Positions 8,062 through 11,370 of a stretch of DNA of 11,370 bases are shown here, one piece after another. The notes below the pieces were generated by a model that made no database searches, was not told the DNA's origin, and worked only from the letters and a program-made list of their open reading frames with translations. Source of the DNA: DATKFM01 sp035544395 (GTDB taxonomy: Bacteria; Pseudomonadota; Alphaproteobacteria; Dongiales; Dongiaceae); NCBI GenBank assembly GCA_035544395.1, contig DATKFM010000332.1, positions 1 through 11,370 on the forward strand, in the 5' to 3' direction. Position 1 is the first letter of the stretch, and every line of letters starts with the position of its first letter. The position numbers and the translations under genes were made by a program.

Positions 8062-8706
8062 CTATTTCTCCTTCAGCGCGGTCAGCATCTCCGCCGCACG
8101 GCCGCGCAGGCCGGAAGGCGTCTCCAGATCGTCGGCCAGTTGCGTATAGATCTTGCGTGCCTGCTCGAAATCGCCGGCACGTTGGGCCGACAGCGCCAGC
8201 AGCTCGAGCGCCGTGAAGCGCCAGGGATTGGGCGCAACGGTCTTGCTCTCCAGGCGGCGCTTGATCTCGGCCTGATCGGCTGTATCGACCAGGTGCATGG
8301 CCGCGAGCAGCGCCGCCGCGTCCCGGAAAGGCTCGGGCACGGACCCATCCGCGGCGATCGCATCATAGGTGGCGACCGCACCTGTTTCGTCCTTGGCTTG
8401 GACCTGCAGCGCAGCGGCGCGGAAGCGGGCCAAAACGGCAATGCCGTCGCTGCCCTGGGACAGCGCCTGAAATGCCGTCTTGGCCTTGGCCGGGTCGGGA
8501 TCGGCGATCAGGCCGATGGCGGCCGAGAAGGCCGCGGCCCGCTGGACCTCACGATGCTCGCTATACTTCTGCCAGGCGATATAGCCGCCGGCAGCCAGGA
8601 GAATGACCAAGCCGGCGGCCGTGGCATAGCCGCCATAGCGACGCCACAGGCGATGCATTTTCTCGCGCCTGACTTCCTCATCGACTTCCTGGAAAATATC
8701 GGCCAC
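8062..8706 (-). CDS. YfgM-like single-pass TPR protein
   Basis: This 214-residue protein has a short charged cytoplasmic N terminus (MADIFQEVDEEVRREKMHRLWRR, written in two parts: residues 1-12 acidic, 13-23 basic), one transmembrane helix at about 24-45 (GGYATAAGLVILLAAGGYIA), and an Ala-rich helical domain of TPR type to the end. This is the layout of E. coli YfgM, an inner-membrane protein that works with the chaperone PpiD at the SecYEG translocon. Sequence similarity beyond layout is modest, so gene order (directly before bamB and der) carries much of the call. The start is GTG 8706, preceded by a purine-rich GAGCAGG. No in-frame alternative start exists in the 45 bases upstream. It is the first gene of its operon. 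Confidence 0.82.
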   Translation of the reverse strand: MADIFQEVDEEVRREKMHRLWRRYGGYATAAGLVILLAAGGYIAWQKYSEHREVQRAAAFSAAIGLIADPDPAKAKTAFQALSQGSDGIAVLARFRAAALQVQAKDETGAVATYDAIAADGSVPEPFRDAAALLAAMHLVDTADQAEIKRRLESKTVAPNPWRFTALELLALSAQRAGDFEQARKIYTQLADDLETPSGLRGRAAEMLTALKEK

Positions 8707-8741
8707 GGCCTGCTCTGCGCTATTTTCGTAAAAGCGGCGGT

Positions 8742-8770
8742 AACATATAGGCGCCCTAATGCCTTGGCAA
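8742..8770 (-). promoter_or_regulatory. Candidate sigma-70-type promoter for yfgM-bamB-der
   Basis: On the minus strand, TTGCCA (8765-8770, 5 of 6 to TTGACA) is followed after 17 bp by TATGTT (8742-8747, 4 of 6 to TATAAT). Transcription would start near 8735, leaving a leader of about 30 bases before GTG 8706. The spacing is ideal and this is the AT-richest spot in the divergent region. Alphaproteobacterial -10 elements are loose, so this is a prediction from pattern only. Confidence 0.4.
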
Positions 8771-8787
8771 ACAAAGCGGCATTTGCC
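8758..8787. repeat. Two interleaved inverted repeats in the divergent promoter region
   Basis: GGCAAA (8766-8771) and TTTGCC (8782-8787) form a 6-bp inverted repeat 10 bp apart. AATGCC (8758-8763) and GGCATT (8778-8783) form a second one 14 bp apart, interleaved with the first. Both cover or touch the candidate -35 of the leftward operon. They could be a repressor site or alternative RNA hairpins in a rightward transcript. Short repeats like these can also arise by chance. Confidence 0.35.
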
Positions 8788-8849
8788 GTATCACCCTATT
8801 GCGGCGCGCGCGGGGTGATGCCATCTTTATCGGGTAGGCACAGCCAATC

Positions 8850-9191
8850 GTGGTCATGACACAGCTGATCCGCATCTCCGATCGACGTCACACCGGGCGC
8901 CAGACCTATTTTACCCGCCCGGAAATGGATCGGATCCTCAGCCTCTACAGCCGGCGCGTCGCCCGGGGCGAATGGCGCGACTATGCCCTGGACCTGGCGC
9001 CGGGCATGGCGGTGTTTTCTGTGTTCCGGCATAGCCAGGAGAGAGCACTTTTCTCCATCGCCAAGCGGGCCGAGGGGACGGCGGGCGATGCCCGCTTTTT
9101 TTTGTTCAGCGGCCGGGAGCGAATCGCCGGCGGCTCGACGCTGGATGACATCCTCGCCCATTTCGATGCCCGGCTTTACCGCTTCCCTTAG
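8850..9191 (+). CDS. DUF2794 family protein of unknown function
   Basis: This small protein is 113 residues from GTG 8850, or 111 from ATG 8856. It matches the DUF2794 pattern known from alphaproteobacteria: RPEMDRILSLYSRRVARGEW, then RDYALDLAPGMAVFSVFRHS and ERALFSIAKRAE. No catalytic motif, signal peptide or membrane segment is visible, and the family has no established function that I know of. GGGTAGG at 8832-8838 sits 11 bases from the GTG and 17 from the ATG, which favours GTG slightly; the ATG remains possible. The gene is divergent from the yfgM operon and lies 220 bp before gcrA. Codons 78-86 contain a perfect hairpin followed by eight T bases, an intrinsic-terminator shape inside the coding region. 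Confidence 0.85.
   Translation: MVMTQLIRISDRRHTGRQTYFTRPEMDRILSLYSRRVARGEWRDYALDLAPGMAVFSVFRHSQERALFSIAKRAEGTAGDARFFLFSGRERIAGGSTLDDILAHFDARLYRFP
9081..9103 (+). terminator. Intrinsic-terminator-like hairpin inside the DUF2794 gene
   Basis: GCGGGC (9081-9086) and GCCCGC (9090-9095) form a perfect 6-bp all-GC stem with loop GAT, followed at once by eight consecutive T bases (9096-9103). This meets the standard description of a rho-independent terminator. It lies in frame about two thirds through the coding sequence (Ala-Gly-Asp-Ala-Arg-Phe-Phe-Leu), so translating ribosomes would normally suppress it. The structure is plain in the sequence; whether it acts is unknown. Confidence 0.55.
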
Positions 9192-9195
9192 GCCC

Positions 9196-9200
9196 GAATC
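9196..9200. promoter_or_regulatory. GANTC site (CcrM methylation motif)
   Basis: GAATC lies 4 bp after the DUF2794 stop. GANTC is the target of the alphaproteobacterial cell-cycle methyltransferase CcrM, and GcrA recognises methylated GANTC near promoters. A single five-base motif is weak evidence alone. Confidence 0.35.
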
Positions 9201-9270
9201 GGTCAGGATAGGACAGCCTGCGGACGCCGGCCCAGGAGCTAATGTTCCGTAATTGTTCTTGATTTCCGGC

Positions 9271-9302
9271 TTATCCCCACCTATATCACTGACTAATCCA
9301 CA
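9271..9302 (+). promoter_or_regulatory. Two near-consensus DnaA boxes upstream of gcrA
   Basis: TTATCCCCA (9271-9279) and TAATCCACA (9294-9302) each match the DnaA box TTATCCACA at 8 of 9 positions. They have the same orientation and their starts are 23 bp apart. In Caulobacter crescentus, DnaA is known to activate gcrA transcription directly, so boxes here have a ready meaning. Binding itself is inferred. Confidence 0.5.
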
Positions 9303-9303
9303 A

Positions 9304-9308
9304 GAATC
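9304..9308. promoter_or_regulatory. GANTC site next to a DnaA box upstream of gcrA
   Basis: GAATC begins two bases after the second DnaA-box match and 34 bp before the candidate -35 of gcrA. If methylated by CcrM, its state would change as the replication fork passes. This is the second GANTC site in the 220-bp intergenic region. Confidence 0.4.
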
Positions 9309-9321
9309 TTGCCCTGGGAGG

Positions 9322-9347
9322 TTTCGAGCGTCGGTTGACGCTTGAAA
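9322..9347. repeat. Palindrome over the candidate gcrA -35
   Basis: The left arm TTTCGAGCGTC (9322-9332) and right arm GACGCTTGAAA (9337-9347) are complementary at 10 of 11 positions, around the spacer GGTT. The right arm contains the candidate -35 TTGAAA. No T tract follows on either strand, so a terminator is unlikely and an operator is the better guess. Confidence 0.5.
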
Positions 9348-9371
9348 AGCTATATATCGTGGGTTCATATT
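9342..9371 (+). promoter_or_regulatory. Candidate gcrA promoter
   Basis: TTGAAA (9342-9347, 5 of 6 to the sigma-70 -35) is followed after 18 bp by CATATT (9366-9371, 4 of 6 to the -10). Transcription would start near 9378, leaving a leader of about 34 bases. The stretch 9345-9391 is strikingly AT-rich against its surroundings. The nearby TTGACG with TATATA has a spacing of only 10 bp and was not chosen. Confidence 0.4.
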
Positions 9372-9411
9372 TTTGAGACACAAAATATACGAACCAAGAC
9401 GGGGTGAAGCG

Positions 9412-9774
9412 ATGTCGACGGGATGGACTGAGGAAAGGATCGGCGTACTGCAAAAGCTCTGGCTGCAAGGCCAGACTGCCAGCCAGATCGCCGAGCAACT
9501 GGGCGGCGGCGTGACCCGCAATGCCGTCATTGGCAAGGCCCACCGCCTGGGGCTGTCGGGACGGCCGACGCCGACCCGGGAAATCAAGGCCGAGCCGGAG
9601 GCGCCGCGGCGTCCCCTGGTAACCGGCCCGTCAGGCAGGGCCTGCATGTGGCCGGTGGGGGATCCCAAGAGCACGGATTTCCACTTCTGCAATGAGCCGA
9701 CGGAAGCCGGGAAGCCCTATTGCTCCCGCCACTGCACCATGGCGTATCACCGCAAGAACGAGGAAGCGGCCTAA
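9412..9774 (+). CDS. gcrA: Cell-cycle transcriptional regulator GcrA
   Basis: This 120-residue protein is a GcrA. The N-terminal helix-turn-helix domain (about 3-50) begins GWTEERIGVLQKLWLQG and continues TASQIAEQLGGGVTRNAVIGKAHRLGL. The C-terminal domain (about 75-113) carries CMWPVGDP, FCNEP and YCSRHCTMAYHR; it is known to bind region 2 of sigma-70. C78, C93, C104 and C108 might bind metal, which is my inference. GcrA increases open-complex formation at promoters with methylated GANTC, controlling genes for division and polarity. The frame extends to 9373, but ATG 9412 with GGGGTGA just upstream gives the family N terminus. The protein is short against the 173 residues of Caulobacter GcrA because the linker between domains is only about 25 residues. 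Confidence 0.95.
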   Translation: MSTGWTEERIGVLQKLWLQGQTASQIAEQLGGGVTRNAVIGKAHRLGLSGRPTPTREIKAEPEAPRRPLVTGPSGRACMWPVGDPKSTDFHFCNEPTEAGKPYCSRHCTMAYHRKNEEAA

Positions 9775-9799
9775 ACCGCTCAAGCCGATCGCCAACAGT

Positions 9800-9839
9800 A
9801 AGGCCCCCTCCCTGCCGGGATGGGGCCTTTGTTGTTTTT
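9800..9839 (+). terminator. Rho-independent terminator after gcrA
   Basis: AAGGCCCC (9800-9807) pairs with GGGGCCTT (9822-9829). Inside it TCCC (9809-9812) pairs with GGGA (9817-9820) around loop TGCC, separated from the outer stem by one C-T mismatch. This makes a 12-bp stem followed by TTTGTTGTTTTT-like sequence. It starts 25 bp after the gcrA stop and separates gcrA from the DGPF/sigma-factor pair. Confidence 0.85.
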
Positions 9840-9847
9840 GCCGCCTT

Positions 9848-9884
9848 TGTCCAAACTGCCGGTGTCCAAATTGCCGATGGCCAA
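9848..9884 (+). repeat. 15-bp tandem repeat upstream of the DGPF gene
   Basis: TGTCCAAACTGCCGG (9848-9862) is followed directly by TGTCCAAATTGCCGA (9863-9877), identical at 13 of 15 positions. A third partial unit TGGCCAA follows at 9878-9884. The second unit carries the proposed -35 of an ECF-type promoter. Confidence 0.6.
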
Positions 9885-9889
9885 GCGTC
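9863..9889 (+). promoter_or_regulatory. Candidate ECF sigma-factor promoter for the DGPF-sigma operon
   Basis: TGTCCA (9863-9868), 17 bp, then CGTC (9886-9889). As I recall it, the ECF42 target motif is TGTCGA at -35 and CGAC or CGTC at -10, so this differs at one -35 base. Transcription would start near 9896, about 46 bases before the DGPF start. It lies after the gcrA terminator, as expected for an independent autoregulated unit. Confidence 0.4.
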
Positions 9890-9941
9890 ATTGTGTCGGC
9901 GGTGCATGATGCCCGCCCATGAACTGGGACGGAGACTGACA

Positions 9942-10295
9942 ATGGAATATCTGCTGATGCTCTATGTAAACGAGAATGGCTGGTCGAAGCTGACCGATGA
10001 ACAGAAGCAGCAGGGCACGGCGGCCTATACCGCGTATGCCGAGGCTCTGACCAAGGCCGGCGCTCTCCGTGGCGGGCAGCGGCTGAAAGGCAGTTCCGCG
10101 GCGACCACCGTGCGCCTCACGAACGGCAAGCCGCAGGTGCTGGACGGCCCCTACGCGGATTCGAAGGAACAGGTGGGCGGCTACTTCATCATCGACGTGC
10201 CGGACCTGGATTCGGCGATCTCCTGGGCGGCCCGCTGTCCAACCGCGAGTCACGGAGTGGTCGAGCTGCGTCCGTTCATGCCGATGTCCATGTGA
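9942..10295 (+). CDS. YCII-related / DGPF-domain protein
   Basis: This 117-residue protein has the fold signature of the YCII/DGPF family: N-terminal strand MEYLLMLYVNE, then LRGGQRLKG and the hallmark DGPYADSKEQVGGYFIIDV at 68-86, where DGPY stands for the more usual DGPF. These small alpha-beta proteins have no established activity in this context. DGPF genes are the usual neighbours and known targets of ECF42 sigma factors, and such a gene follows 19 bp later. The frame is open back to 9720, but that extension crosses the gcrA terminator. ATG 9942 has GGAGA at 9931-9935 and gives the family N terminus. Confidence 0.9.
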   Translation: MEYLLMLYVNENGWSKLTDEQKQQGTAAYTAYAEALTKAGALRGGQRLKGSSAATTVRLTNGKPQVLDGPYADSKEQVGGYFIIDVPDLDSAISWAARCPTASHGVVELRPFMPMSM

Positions 10296-10301
10296 CCAGC
10301 C

Positions 10302-10307
10302 GGAAGG
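10302..10307 (+). promoter_or_regulatory. Ribosome binding site deciding the sigma-factor start
   Basis: GGAAGG lies 7 bases before ATG 10315. A competing ATG at 10311 is only 3 bases away and opens a frame that stops after about 12 codons, so the site supports 10315. Confidence 0.65.
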
Positions 10308-10314
10308 CGCATGC

Positions 10315-11370
10315 ATGAACCTCCCCGAAGGCGGCGCGCAGGCCCGTAGCGCGGCGGACGCGGTTGCCCGCCGCAGCTACGGCAAGCTCGTCGCCTTCCT
10401 TGCCGCGCGGACCCGCGACGTGGCGGCCGCTGAGGATGCGCTGTCGGAGGCGTTCGCCGCGGCGCTGGCGGATTGGCCGGCCAAGGGCTGCCCCGATAAT
10501 CCTGAAGCCTGGCTGCTCACGGTGGCGCGCCGCAAGATGATCGACGCCGCGCGGCGCCGGCGCAGTGGCGAAGCAGCGAGCAGCGATCTGCGGCTGCTGG
10601 CCGAAGAGCTCGAGGCAGCGGCGGCGACGCCGGAAATCCCCGATCACCGCCTGGCCCTGCTGTTCGCCTGCGCCCATCCGGCGCTGGAGGTCGGCATCCG
10701 CGCGCCGCTGATGCTGCAGGCCGTGCTAGGCCTCGATGCGAAGATGATTGCCTCGGCGTTCCTTGTCTCACCGGCGGCGATGGGCAAAAGGCTGGGCCGC
10801 GCCAAGGAAAAGATCCGCCAGGCCGGCATCCCCTTCAGCATTCCCGAGCGCACCGAACTGCCCGCGCGCCTGGAAACAGTGCTGGACGCCATCTACGCCG
10901 CCTATGCAGAAGGCTGGACCGATCCCGGCGGCAGCGACGTGGTGCGGCGCGATCTCACGGCGGAGGCGATGTTCCTGGCCAGGCTGCTGGTGGAGCTGAT
11001 GCCCGGGGCCTCTGAAGCGCTGGGCCTCCTGGCGCTGATGCTCCACGCGGAAGCACGGCGCCGGGCGCGGCGGCGCGACGACGGCGCTTATGTGCCTCTG
11101 GCAGAGCAGGATCCCGCGCTCTGGGACGCGCCGATGATCGCCGAAGCCGAGGCCCTCCTCCGCCGCGCCGGCACGCTGGGCGAGATCGGGCGCTATCAAC
11201 TGGAAGGCGCGCTGCAATCGGCCCATGTGCATCGCTGCCGAACCGGGGCGGATAACTGGGCGGAAGTGGTGCAGCTCTATGACGCGCTGTTCGCGCTCGC
11301 CGAGTCCCCCGTGGTAGCAATCAACCGCGCCCTCGCCATCGGCGAACTGCGCGGCGGCGCGGATGGCCTC
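10315..11370 (+). CDS. ECF42-type RNA polymerase sigma factor with C-terminal DUF6596/TPR-like domain, 3' partial
   Basis: The frame stays open for 352 codons to the window end, so the C terminus is missing. Region sigma-2 is degenerate but visible at about 18-82 (AEDALSEAFAAALADWP, then NPEAWLLTVARRKMIDAARRRR). Sigma-4 lies at about 111-172 (HRLALLFACAHPAL, then IASAFLVSPAAMGKRLGRAKEKIRQAGIPF). From about 180 onward comes the long extension typical of ECF42 proteins, with LPARLETVLDAIYAAYAEGW and a helical region to the end. This extension is thought to replace an anti-sigma factor in controlling activity, and none is seen nearby. The sigma factor probably activates the preceding DGPF gene and its own operon. 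The inducing signal is unknown. Confidence 0.9.
   Translation, partial: MNLPEGGAQARSAADAVARRSYGKLVAFLAARTRDVAAAEDALSEAFAAALADWPAKGCPDNPEAWLLTVARRKMIDAARRRRSGEAASSDLRLLAEELEAAAATPEIPDHRLALLFACAHPALEVGIRAPLMLQAVLGLDAKMIASAFLVSPAAMGKRLGRAKEKIRQAGIPFSIPERTELPARLETVLDAIYAAYAEGWTDPGGSDVVRRDLTAEAMFLARLLVELMPGASEALGLLALMLHAEARRRARRRDDGAYVPLAEQDPALWDAPMIAEAEALLRRAGTLGEIGRYQLEGALQSAHVHRCRTGADNWAEVVQLYDALFALAESPVVAINRALAIGELRGGADGL

Noticed and set aside
7927..8859. A 310-codon open frame on the plus strand opposite bamB and the yfgM-like gene
   Set aside because: It is a shadow of recognised minus-strand genes, with low-complexity Arg/Gly/Gln-rich translation.
9335..9356. TTGACG followed by TATATA as the gcrA promoter
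   Set aside because: The spacer is only 10 bp, far too short for sigma-70.
8796..9692. A 298-codon open frame on the minus strand opposite DUF2794 and gcrA
   Set aside because: It is antisense to two recognised families, has no familiar domain, and such frames are common in high-GC DNA.
9845..9890. A plus-strand translation with CPNCRCPNCR, resembling a zinc ribbon
   Set aside because: It comes from the 15-bp tandem DNA repeat read in one frame, lies between a terminator and a gene start, and has no family context.
10311..10349. ATG 10311 as the sigma-factor start
   Set aside because: It opens another frame that reaches TAG after about 12 codons and sits too close to the Shine-Dalgarno sequence.

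Overview
The window is high-GC DNA from an alphaproteobacterium. The clearest marker is gcrA, a cell-cycle transcription factor largely confined to that class. DUF2794 and the gene order radA-cvpA-purF-SDR also fit. I cannot place the organism below class level with confidence. Almost everything here is chromosomal housekeeping. I saw no insertion sequence, phage gene, CRISPR array, tRNA or rRNA.

Left block (1-5257, all + strand, very tightly packed): the C-terminal end of an MlaF-type ABC ATPase, then radA (recombination), cvpA (membrane protein), purF (first step of purine synthesis), a short-chain dehydrogenase and a GNAT acetyltransferase. cvpA/purF and SDR/GNAT each overlap by an ATGA. 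The other gaps are 13 to 39 bp, so this reads as one or two operons. The block ends convergently against der.

Middle block (5303-8706, - strand): the conserved order yfgM-like, bamB, der, transcribed right to left from a candidate promoter near 8742-8770. It links an inner-membrane TPR protein, an outer-membrane assembly lipoprotein and the ribosome-assembly GTPase Der, as in E. coli.

Right block (8850-11370, + strand): a DUF2794 gene, gcrA with an unusually well-marked control region, a strong intrinsic terminator, and then a DGPF/YCII-domain gene followed by an ECF42-type sigma factor that runs off the window end still open.

The most informative non-coding signals are these: two near-consensus DnaA boxes and two GANTC methylation sites upstream of gcrA; a near-perfect palindrome over its candidate -35; a textbook intrinsic-terminator shape inside the DUF2794 coding sequence; and an ECF-like promoter built into a 15-bp tandem repeat ahead of the DGPF gene. 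I found no clearly new multi-gene system. The second looks worth making are regulatory, plus an SDR that lacks the usual catalytic serine.
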